64,000 nt of DNA from assembly GCA_035461245.1 (NCBI GenBank), contig DATHVP010000009.1, forward strand, positions 1 to 64,000, in the 5' to 3' direction. Origin of the DNA: SH-MAG3 sp035461245. Lineage in GTDB: Bacteria; Gemmatimonadota; Gemmatimonadetes; Longimicrobiales; RSA9. Positions 23,660 to 31,362 of this stretch are shown one piece after another. A program made the position numbers and the translations under genes. The notes under the pieces are model-generated. The model saw only the letters and a list, made by a program, of their open reading frames with translations. It was not told the origin of the DNA and made no database searches. Each line of letters begins with the position of its first letter. The first letter of the stretch is position 1.

Positions 23660-24112
23660 TCAGCGTCGCAGCGGCGGCGGGAACGAGCCCAGCAGCCAGA
23701 CGGGATCTTCAGTGCGGCCCCAGCGCCATATCTCGAAGTGCAGGTGCGGACCGGTAGCGTTGCCGGTGGCACCCACGGCGCCAATGACGTCGCCGCCGCG
23801 GACCCGTTGGCCGGCGCTCACGTCGATGCGCGACATGTGCGCATACAGCGTGCGTACGTTGCGGCCGTGACGGATGACGACGCTGAGGCCGTAGCCGCCC
23901 CACGCGCCGGCGTGTTCCACGCGCCCGTTCTTCATCGCGCGGATGGGCGTGCCTGTGGGCGCGGCGACATCCACGCCGTGGTGCATGTCGGGCGACCAGC
24001 CCCGCAGTCTTACGCCGTACGGCGACGTCATCACGCCCTCGACCGGCCAGCGCGGGATGGAACACGCGCTCATCGCCACAAGCGCAATGACCAGCGGCAA
24101 TAACTGCTTCAA
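23660..24112 (-). CDS. M23 (LytM-like) peptidase lipoprotein
   Basis: This 150-residue protein has a signal peptide (MKQLLPLVIALVAMSAC) ending in a lipobox-like MSAC, so it is lipid-anchored. An M23 domain follows: SPYGVRLRGWSPDMHHGVDV (H-x3-D zinc ligands), RNVRTLYAHMS, and the end TGNATGPHLHFEIWRWG (HLH). These are the ligands of active lysostaphin-type endopeptidases that cut peptidoglycan crosslinks. It is short, without coiled coil or LysM. It lies convergent with glpA. Confidence 0.85.
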   Translation of the reverse strand: MKQLLPLVIALVAMSACSIPRWPVEGVMTSPYGVRLRGWSPDMHHGVDVAAPTGTPIRAMKNGRVEHAGAWGGYGLSVVIRHGRNVRTLYAHMSRIDVSAGQRVRGGDVIGAVGATGNATGPHLHFEIWRWGRTEDPVWLLGSFPPPLRR

Positions 24113-24256
24113 GGATTCCCTGCCCGGTGTTTGTGCGGCGACGTCATCATGTCGCGCTGCCGTCGCATGGCAGCCGCCAGGTGGGACAATGCGGCATTGC
24201 CGCTCGATTGCGCAAACTCTACCTTGACCTCAGACCTTCCTCCGACAGGATTCGCA

Positions 24257-25999
24257 ATGTCACAGGAACCTGTTCCCGGCCGTCCCCGCTCCCGCCGCAA
24301 GTCAGGCGGCGTCCGGTTGCGCCCGTCGCCCAAGGGCCGGGCCGTGGATGAGCGCGCACTGGCGGACGTCAGGACACTTCTGGGCGACGAGCCGCGCAGG
24401 CCGGACCTGCTCATCGAGCACCTGCATCGCATCCAGGACGCTCACGGTTGCCTTACCGCCGCGCACCTGACCGCCCTGGCCCACGAACTGGCGCTGGCGC
24501 CGGCGGAGGTCTACGAAGTCGCCACGTTCTACCATCACTTCGACATCGTGAAGGATGGCGACGCACCGCCGCCCGAGCTGACGGTGCGCGTCTGCGAGTC
24601 GGTGGCGTGCCACATGAACGGCGCGGACGAGATGCTGGCCGCGCTGCGGCAGCGCCTGGGCGACGGCATTCGCGTGATTGCGGCGCCGTGCGTGGGCCGG
24701 TGTGACAGTGCCCCCGTCGCCGTGGTCGGCCGCCGGCCGGTGGACCACGCCACCGTGGACGTGGTGGCGGAAGCAGCACAGGCGGCACGGACGGATGCGG
24801 CACGGACGGAGCCGGAACTGCCGTCGTACACGGCGTACGGCGCCTACCGGGACGCCGGCGGCTACCGCGCCCTCGCCGCATGCGTCGGTGGCGAGCGGGA
24901 TGCGGACGACGTGATGGCTGCCGTGGACGCCGCCGGCCTCCGCGGTCTCGGCGGCGCCGGTTTCCCGACGGCGCAGAAGTGGCGTTTCGTGCGGCAGGAA
25001 CCGGGGCCCCGCGTCGTCGCCATCAACGCGGACGAGGGCGAGCCCGGCACGTTCAAGGACCGGTACTGCCTGGAGACGGACCCGCACCGGGTCCTGGAGG
25101 GCATGCTCATCGCCGCCTGGGTCGTGGGCGCCGACGACGTATTCTTCTACCTGCGCGACGAGTACGCCGCCTGCCGCGCCATCCTGACCCGCGAGATTGC
25201 CGCACTGCAGGCCGACCCGACTTGCGCCCTGCCCCGCGTACACATTCGGCGCTGCGCAGGGGCGTACATCTGCGGCGAGGAGACGGCCCTCATTGAGAGC
25301 ATCGAGGGCAAGCGCGGCGAGCCGCGGCTGCGACCGCCGTTCCCTGCGCAGGCCGGCGTCTTCGGCCGCCCGACGCTGGTGCAGAACGTGGAGTCGGTGT
25401 ACTGGCTGCGCAGCATCCTGGACGACGGTGCCGGGACGTTTGCCGACCAGGACCGGGCCGGCCACCGGGGCGTGCGCCTCTATTCGGTGAGCGGCCGCGT
25501 GGCACGGCCCGGCGTCTACCGCGCCGCCAACGGCATCACCGTCCGCGAACTCATTGGCCTGGCCGGCGGCATGAGTGCCGGCCACGAGTTCTATGGCTAC
25601 CTCCCGGGCGGCGCGTCCGGCGGCATCCTGCCGGCATCGCTGGGCGATGTGCCGCTGGACTTCCGGTCGCTGGACGAGTACGGCTGCTTCATCGGCTCAG
25701 CCGCCGTCGTCGTGCTGTCGCGGCATGACCGTGCCCGGGACATCGCCCACAACCTCATGCACTTCTTCGCCCACGAGTCGTGCGGCAAGTGCACGCCGTG
25801 CCGGGTCGGCACCGCGAAGGCCGAGAAGCTCATGCGCAACACGGACTGGAACCTGCCCGTGCTGCAGGACCTGGCCGACGTCATGAACGACGCGTCCATC
25901 TGCGGACTCGGCCAGGCCGCGCCGAACCCGCTGCGCAGCATCGAGCGCTTCTTCGCCCATGAACTGCACGAACTCGCGCCCACCACGGAGGCGTCATGA
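24257..25999 (+). CDS. fdsB: NAD-dependent formate dehydrogenase, NuoE-NuoF fusion subunit
   Basis: About 580 residues from ATG 24257. The N-terminal third is NuoE/HycE-type thioredoxin fold with [2Fe-2S] cysteines (VCESVACHMNGA and APCVGRCDSAPV). The rest is NuoF-type: the FMN/NADH loops GLGGAGFPTAQKWRF and GAYICGEETALIESIEGKRG, then the [4Fe-4S] cysteines CGKCTPCRVG with SICGLGQAAPNPLRS. This fused diaphorase is the partner of soluble molybdenum formate dehydrogenases, passing formate electrons to NAD+. It overlaps the next gene by 4 bases (ATGA). Confidence 0.9.
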   Translation: MSQEPVPGRPRSRRKSGGVRLRPSPKGRAVDERALADVRTLLGDEPRRPDLLIEHLHRIQDAHGCLTAAHLTALAHELALAPAEVYEVATFYHHFDIVKDGDAPPPELTVRVCESVACHMNGADEMLAALRQRLGDGIRVIAAPCVGRCDSAPVAVVGRRPVDHATVDVVAEAAQAARTDAARTEPELPSYTAYGAYRDAGGYRALAACVGGERDADDVMAAVDAAGLRGLGGAGFPTAQKWRFVRQEPGPRVVAINADEGEPGTFKDRYCLETDPHRVLEGMLIAAWVVGADDVFFYLRDEYAACRAILTREIAALQADPTCALPRVHIRRCAGAYICGEETALIESIEGKRGEPRLRPPFPAQAGVFGRPTLVQNVESVYWLRSILDDGAGTFADQDRAGHRGVRLYSVSGRVARPGVYRAANGITVRELIGLAGGMSAGHEFYGYLPGGASGGILPASLGDVPLDFRSLDEYGCFIGSAAVVVLSRHDRARDIAHNLMHFFAHESCGKCTPCRVGTAKAEKLMRNTDWNLPVLQDLADVMNDASICGLGQAAPNPLRSIERFFAHELHELAPTTEAS

Positions 26000-28900
26000 G
26001 CGGTATTGACGGACACGTGACGGACGCGCCGCTGGCCGAGGCCAGCCGGCCGGACCGCAGTGCGAATCCGGTGGGACCGCAGGGCAGCGAGACGTCAGTT
26101 ACGCGCCTCGAACGGCGCCTGGGCTGGAACCGGCTGGGCGAGTACGACGGCGAGTCTGTCACGTTCACGCTGGACGGCACGGAGATCGTCGCGCGCGCCG
26201 GCGAGACCATCCTCCAGGCCGCGGAACGGCACGGCATCGAGATCCCGCACCTGTGCTACACCGAGGGCATGCGGCCCGACGGCAACTGCCGGGCATGCGT
26301 CGTCGAGGTGGACGGCGAGCGCGTGCTCGCGCCATCGTGCTGCCGCCGACCCACCGACGGCATGAACGTGAAGGCCGGCAGCGAACGCGCGCTCAGGTCG
26401 CAGCGCCTCGTCGTGGAGATGCTGCTCTCGGACACCCCCATCACGCCCCACGACCCCGACTCGGAACTGGTGTACTGGGCCGACCGCCTGGGCATCAGCA
26501 CCACGCGGTTCCCCCAGCGCGAACAGCCGCCGCCGGACTTCACCCACGCCGGCATCGAGGTCCGGCTGGACGCGTGCATCCAGTGCACGCGCTGCGTCCG
26601 TGCGTGCCGCGAGGTGCAGGTCAATGACGTCATCGGTTACGCGTTCCGCGGTCATGACTCGAAGATCGTCTTCGACCTGGACGATCCCATGGGCGAGAGC
26701 ACATGTGTTGCGTGTGGCGAATGCGTGCAGGCGTGCCCGACGGGCGCGCTGCTGCCGTCCCTGCCCGCCGTTGTCGCAGGCGAGATGATGCACCGCGAGA
26801 CGCGGCCCGCCGCCGATCACGGACCCATGGTGGACGCGTCAGCCGCCAGCAGGTCCGACGCCGGCTCCGGAAACGGCAGGGCAGAACACCCGCCGGCGCG
26901 TCTCGTGCCCCTGGTCCAGCTCAACGGCCACACCGCCCCCGCCGCCGGCTGGGCGAAATCCACGTCCGACGTTGCCTCGCTCTGCCCCTACTGCGGTGTC
27001 GGCTGCCAGACCACGTTCCATGTCGCCGATGACCGCATCCTCCGCGTCAGCGGCCGGGATGGTCCGTCGAACCACGAGCGGTTGTGCGTGAAGGGCCGGT
27101 TCGGCTTTGACTACGTGCACCATCCGCAGCGGCTGCTGAAGCCGCTCATCCGTCGCAACGACGTGCCGAAGGATGCGCACCACCTCGTGGACCCGGGCGA
27201 CCCACTGAGCGCGTTCCGGGAGGCCACGTGGGAGGAGGCCCTCGACCTGGCGGCGTCAAGGCTGCGCGCCATCCGTGACGAGCACGGCAGCGGCGCCATG
27301 GCCGGGTTCGGCTCCGCCAAGGGCAGCAACGAGGAGGCCTACCTCTTCCAGAAGTTCGTGCGCACCGGCTTCGGCACGAATAACGTGGACCACTGCACGC
27401 GGCTGTGCCACGCGTCGTCGGTGGCGGCACTGATGGAAGGGCTCAACTCCGGCGCCGTCTCCAACCAGGTGGACGACGTGAAGCACGCCGACTGCTTCAT
27501 CATCATCGGCGCGAACCCCACGGTGAACCACCCCGTCGCGGCGACGTTCATGAAGAACGCCATCGAGCGCGGCGCAAAGCTGGTCCTGATGGACCCCCGT
27601 CGCACGGAACTGGCCCGGCACGCCACGCACGTGCTGCAGTTCCGCCCGGACACCGATGTTGCCCTCCTGAACGCGATGCTGCACACCATCGTGGAGGAGG
27701 ACCTGGTGGACCACGAGTTCGTGCAGCGGCGCACCCACGGCTATGACGAACTGGTGCAGACGCTGCGGCGGTACAGCCCCGAGGCCATGGCGCCGCTGTG
27801 CGGCGTGCCGGCAGAGGAGATCCGCGGTGCCGCCCGCCTCTACGCCACGTCGAAGGCATCGATGATCTTCTGGGGCATGGGCATCTCCCAGCACGTGCAC
27901 GGCACCGACAACGCCCGCTGCCTCATCGCACTGGCGCTCATCACCGGCCAGATCGGCCGCCGCGGCACGGGCCTGCACCCGCTGCGCGGCCAGAACAACG
28001 TGCAGGGCGCGTCGGACATGGGCCTCATCCCCATGGTCTACCCGGACTACCAGTCGGTGGAGGACGATGCCGTCCGCGCCCGCTTCGCGGCGCTCTGGGG
28101 CCATGAGGACCTCGACCGGAAGAAGGGTCTCACCGTCGTCGAGATCATGGATGCGGTCCTCCGCGACGAGATCCGCGGGATGTACATCATGGGCGAGAAT
28201 CCCGCCATGTCGGACCCCGACGTTCAACACGCCCGCGAGGCGCTGGCAGCGCTGGACTTCCTCGTCGTACAGGACCTGTTCCTGACGGAGACGGCGTCGT
28301 TCGCCGACGTGATCCTGCCGGCGTCCGCGTTCCCGGAGAAGACCGGCACGTTCACCAATACCGACCGGCGCGTACAGCTCGGGCGTACGGCACTGCCGCT
28401 GCCCGGCGACACGCGGCAGGACCTCTGGATCATCCAGCAGCTCGCCAATCGATTCGGTCTCGGCTGGTCCTACAGCGGACCCGCAGACGTATGGACCGAG
28501 ATCCGACGGGCGGTGCCCAGCTGCGCCGGCATCACCTGGGAGCGCCTGGAACAGGAACACAGCGTCACGTATCCATGCCGCACCGAGGGCGACCCTGGCG
28601 ACGAAGTCATCTTCGTGGACGAGTTCCCGACCGCCGACGGCCGGGCTCGCATTGTACCCGCAGAATTCATCACCGCCGACGAGGTGCCCGACGACGAGTA
28701 TCCGTTCGTCCTCATCACCGGCCGCGTCCTCGAGCACTGGCACACCGGCGCCATGACCCGCCGTGCCGGTGTGCTCGACGCCATCGAGCCCGTGCCCACG
28801 GTGAGCATGAATCCCGGCGACCTGACGGAGCTAGGCCTGGAGGCCGGCGACGGCGTCGCCCTGGAAACCCGCCGGGGCCGCCTGGTCGCCATCGCCCGCC

Positions 28901-29094
28901 GTGATCCCGGCACACCCCGCGGCAGCGTCTTCATGCCCTTCGCGTACGTCGAGGCCGCCGCCAACATCCTGACCAACCCGAAACTCGACCCGTACGGCAA
29001 GATCCCCGAGTTCAAGTACTGCGCCGTGCGCCTGGCACCCGCCTCGCTGGAGGAAGTGCCGACATCCAGGTACGGCGCCGCGTCAGAGGTGTAG
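25996..29094 (+). CDS. fdsA: Formate dehydrogenase catalytic subunit (FdsA-like)
   Basis: This 1032-residue molybdopterin enzyme starts with a [2Fe-2S] domain (CYTEGMRPDGNCRACVVEVD, about 88-107). It continues with two ferredoxin-type clusters (CIQCTRCVRACREVQ and CVACGECVQACPTG), the [4Fe-4S] CPYCGVGC at about 332-339, and the Mo-bis-MGD domains. The active-site motif DHCTRLCHASSVAALMEG gives Cys at the place of FdhF selenocysteine, followed by His as required. It oxidises formate to CO2. FdsC/FdhD and moa genes are not in the window. The preceding gene overlaps by 4 bases. Confidence 0.9.
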   Translation: MSGIDGHVTDAPLAEASRPDRSANPVGPQGSETSVTRLERRLGWNRLGEYDGESVTFTLDGTEIVARAGETILQAAERHGIEIPHLCYTEGMRPDGNCRACVVEVDGERVLAPSCCRRPTDGMNVKAGSERALRSQRLVVEMLLSDTPITPHDPDSELVYWADRLGISTTRFPQREQPPPDFTHAGIEVRLDACIQCTRCVRACREVQVNDVIGYAFRGHDSKIVFDLDDPMGESTCVACGECVQACPTGALLPSLPAVVAGEMMHRETRPAADHGPMVDASAASRSDAGSGNGRAEHPPARLVPLVQLNGHTAPAAGWAKSTSDVASLCPYCGVGCQTTFHVADDRILRVSGRDGPSNHERLCVKGRFGFDYVHHPQRLLKPLIRRNDVPKDAHHLVDPGDPLSAFREATWEEALDLAASRLRAIRDEHGSGAMAGFGSAKGSNEEAYLFQKFVRTGFGTNNVDHCTRLCHASSVAALMEGLNSGAVSNQVDDVKHADCFIIIGANPTVNHPVAATFMKNAIERGAKLVLMDPRRTELARHATHVLQFRPDTDVALLNAMLHTIVEEDLVDHEFVQRRTHGYDELVQTLRRYSPEAMAPLCGVPAEEIRGAARLYATSKASMIFWGMGISQHVHGTDNARCLIALALITGQIGRRGTGLHPLRGQNNVQGASDMGLIPMVYPDYQSVEDDAVRARFAALWGHEDLDRKKGLTVVEIMDAVLRDEIRGMYIMGENPAMSDPDVQHAREALAALDFLVVQDLFLTETASFADVILPASAFPEKTGTFTNTDRRVQLGRTALPLPGDTRQDLWIIQQLANRFGLGWSYSGPADVWTEIRRAVPSCAGITWERLEQEHSVTYPCRTEGDPGDEVIFVDEFPTADGRARIVPAEFITADEVPDDEYPFVLITGRVLEHWHTGAMTRRAGVLDAIEPVPTVSMNPGDLTELGLEAGDGVALETRRGRLVAIARRDPGTPRGSVFMPFAYVEAAANILTNPKLDPYGKIPEFKYCAVRLAPASLEEVPTSRYGAASEV

Positions 29095-29176
29095 GCCGCG
29101 CCATCAGGCAGGACGACGCCCTCAGCCCGCCGGAGGCCGCCTTCCTCAGCTCGCCGAAGGCAGAGCGGCCTCAGCC

Positions 29177-29193
29177 CGCCAGCGGCGGGCGGC
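29177..29193. terminator. Possible terminator hairpin after fdsBA
   Basis: GCCCGCC-AGC-GGCGGGC is a 7-base perfect stem in the 177-base gap after fdsA, itself part of a degenerate CAGCCCGCC repeat stretch (29129-29193). No T-run follows, so a Rho-independent role is uncertain. Confidence 0.4.
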
Positions 29194-29232
29194 CTCCTCT
29201 CGACCCCGGGTGCCTGGCCCCGCCCAACCTGC

Positions 29233-29238
29233 TATAAT
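29233..29238 (+). promoter_or_regulatory. -10 box (TATAAT) upstream of ctaB
   Basis: A perfect TATAAT lies 33 bases ahead of the TTG start, followed by AGGAGA (29260-29265). The -35 region, TGCCTG, is weak. Confidence 0.45.
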
Positions 29239-29271
29239 TCCTCACTGGGCAGAACCAGCCAGGAGAACCCC

Positions 29272-30261
29272 TTGATCGTTTCGGAAGCGGACGACCGCAT
29301 TGCGGTCAGTCCGCCCATGGCAGATGCAGCGCGCACAAGCGCGCCCACGACGTCTCCCTCGCAGCGGGCGACAGTCCAGGCCCGACCGCGCCTGGGCGAG
29401 CGCATCGGCGCGTACATCGAGCTCACCAAGCCGGGCATCGTGCGGATGGTCATGGTTACGGCGGGCGCCGGCTATTTCATGGCGTCCGGCCTGGGGCACC
29501 CGCTTGACATGTGGCTGCTGCTGCACACACTGCTGGGCATCGGCCTGGCGGCGGCGGGGGCGTGCGGGCTGAACGAGTACGCGGAGTGGGAGGCGGACGG
29601 TCGGATGCGCCGGACGGAGGACCGGCCGGTGCCGTCGGGGCGGATGACGCCGCGGACTGCGCTCTGGTTCTCTACGGCGCTGGTGTTCATGGGCCTGACG
29701 CACCTGCAGCTTTTTGCCGGGTCGCTTACGGCGGCACTGGTGGCGCTGACGGTGGTAACATACGTGTTCATCTACACGCCCATGAAGCGCTACACCTGGA
29801 CGGCCACGCTGGTGGGCGCGATCCCCGGCGCCCTGCCCATCCTGGCGGGCTGGACCGCCGGTGGCGGCGGGCTGAGCCGTCCCGGGCTGGCGCTCTTCGC
29901 CATCCTGTTCCTCTGGCAGATGCCGCACTTCTACGCCCTGGCCTGGATCTACCGGGACGACTATCGCCGGGGCGGGTTCAGGATGTTGACGACGATGGAT
30001 CCGGACGGTTCCCGTACCGGCCGGCAGATTGTGCTGTTCGCGCTGGTGCTGTTGCCGGTGAGCGTCCTGCCGTCGCTACTGGGGCTGACGGGCGCGCTGT
30101 ACCTGGTCGCGGCCGCGGCCCTCGGCATCGCGTTCCTCGGGCTCGGCGTGGCCATGGCCGCGCGGCCGGACGACCGACGCGCCATGCGGCTGTTCCTGGG
30201 CTCCGTGGCCTACCTTCCGCTCCTCCTGCTGGTGATGGTGGTGGACCGCCTCATCACCTGA
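29272..30261 (+). CDS. ctaB: Protoheme IX farnesyltransferase CtaB
   Basis: This 329-residue UbiA-family membrane protein has about nine helices. The first prenyl-diphosphate-binding Asp motif region is NEYAEWEADGRMRRTEDRPV (about 99-118), and the second is ALAWIYRDDYRRGGFRML. It converts heme B to heme O, the first step of heme A synthesis for the caa3 oxidase encoded at 45-49 kb. It starts at TTG 29272, supported by AGGAGA six bases before it. A heme A synthase (CtaA) gene is not in the window, and ctaB is unusually far from the cox operon. Confidence 0.9.
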   Translation: MIVSEADDRIAVSPPMADAARTSAPTTSPSQRATVQARPRLGERIGAYIELTKPGIVRMVMVTAGAGYFMASGLGHPLDMWLLLHTLLGIGLAAAGACGLNEYAEWEADGRMRRTEDRPVPSGRMTPRTALWFSTALVFMGLTHLQLFAGSLTAALVALTVVTYVFIYTPMKRYTWTATLVGAIPGALPILAGWTAGGGGLSRPGLALFAILFLWQMPHFYALAWIYRDDYRRGGFRMLTTMDPDGSRTGRQIVLFALVLLPVSVLPSLLGLTGALYLVAAAALGIAFLGLGVAMAARPDDRRAMRLFLGSVAYLPLLLLVMVVDRLIT

Positions 30262-30321
30262 GGCCGCACGGCCCGTCGGGCCGACCTGCGGCAAGCCGGG
30301 TGGCCGTGACGCCGCGACCAC

Positions 30322-30349
30322 CCTCCGTGTCACCGTACCATCACGGAGG
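30322..30349 (+). promoter_or_regulatory. Hairpin sequestering a Shine-Dalgarno
   Basis: CCTCCGTG (30322-30329) pairs perfectly with CACGGAGG (30342-30349) around a 12-base loop. GGAGG is the ribosome binding site of the gene starting at ATG 30355, so the folded RNA would hide it. Confidence 0.5.
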
Positions 30350-30354
30350 TGTGC

Positions 30355-31359
30355 ATGTCCGAGGTTTCCACCACAGTTCGCAACGGCCTCATTGCCGGCG
30401 CCATCGGCGGCACTGTCCTCGCCGGCTGGTTCACGGTGCTCGACCTTGTACGGGGCGCGCCGCTGGCCACGCTGGGCGTGCTGGCCGGCGTCATCAGCGG
30501 CCGCGATCCAGCCGACGCCGGCGTCGTCATGCACCTGCTGTACGTGTTCTGGCACTATGTCGCCTTCTGCGGGCTGGGCGTGGCCGTTGCCCTCCTGTTC
30601 GACGGCACCGGGTTCCGCCGCCACTGGATCTTCGGCATCCTGTGCGGCTTCCTCCTTTTCGACATCATGTTCTATGCGACGCTGGCCGCATCCGGCGTCA
30701 ACATCGTCCTGGCCCTGGGCTGGGCGAACGCATTGTTCGCCAACGTGCTGGCGGGCATGGCGCTCTTCGGCTGGCTGCAGTACACGGCCACGGAGGAGGC
30801 GCCACGGCTCCGGGACCTGGTCGCGGACCAGCCCGTGCTGCGGGAAGGACTGCTGGCCGGTGCCATTGGCGCGGTTGTGGTCGCGGCGTGGTTCCTGATC
30901 CTGGACCTGGCGCAGGGCAGGGCCTTTTTCACTCCCGCTGCACTGGGTTCGGCCGTGTTCCTGGGTGCGGACAGTGCCGCTGAAGTCCAGCGCACGTGGG
31001 CCATGGTGGTGGCCTACACGGCTGCCCACGTGGCGGCGTTCGTCGCCATCGGCATCATGGCAGCGGCCATCCTGCGCGGCGTCCGGCAGCACCCACCCCT
31101 GATCCTGGGTGCCGTGCTGCTGTTCGTCACGCTGGAGACGTTCTTCATCGGTCTCATTGCCATCGCCGCCGCGTGGCTGGTGCAGGCCCTGTCGTGGTGG
31201 ACCATTGCTGCGGCCAACGTCCTGGCCGCTGGGAGCATGGGCGGCTACCTGTGGCGGGCGCATCCCGAGCTGCACGCCATCATCCGGCGGCAGGACATCG
31301 AGGGCGACGCAGGCCGGGGGCCCCACGCGGCGCACCTGCCTGCCCGCCGGGCGCCATGA
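30355..31359 (+). CDS. Internally duplicated membrane protein, unknown function
   Basis: This 334-residue protein has about eight membrane helices. Its two halves are homologous. LIAGAIGGTVLAGWFTVLDL near residue 11 recurs as LLAGAIGAVVVAAWFLILDL near 163. Each half then has a GVLAGVISG- or GSAVFLGA-type turn and a helix with histidines (HLLYVFWHYVAF, then VVAYTAAHVAAF). No known family is recognised. ATG 30355 follows GGAGG by five bases, and that GGAGG lies in an 8-base-stem hairpin. A transport or redox-linked membrane role is possible; function unknown. Confidence 0.72.
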   Translation: MSEVSTTVRNGLIAGAIGGTVLAGWFTVLDLVRGAPLATLGVLAGVISGRDPADAGVVMHLLYVFWHYVAFCGLGVAVALLFDGTGFRRHWIFGILCGFLLFDIMFYATLAASGVNIVLALGWANALFANVLAGMALFGWLQYTATEEAPRLRDLVADQPVLREGLLAGAIGAVVVAAWFLILDLAQGRAFFTPAALGSAVFLGADSAAEVQRTWAMVVAYTAAHVAAFVAIGIMAAAILRGVRQHPPLILGAVLLFVTLETFFIGLIAIAAAWLVQALSWWTIAAANVLAAGSMGGYLWRAHPELHAIIRRQDIEGDAGRGPHAAHLPARRAP

Positions 31360-31362
31360 CGC

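Noticed and set aside
22012..23784. A 590-codon minus-strand open frame opposite the GlpA-like gene.
   Set aside because: It is a mirror of GC-rich codons. The + strand protein has FAD and glycerol-3-phosphate dehydrogenase motifs.
27256..28743. A 495-codon minus-strand open frame opposite fdsA.
   Set aside because: It runs antisense to a well-supported molybdoenzyme and has no domain of its own.
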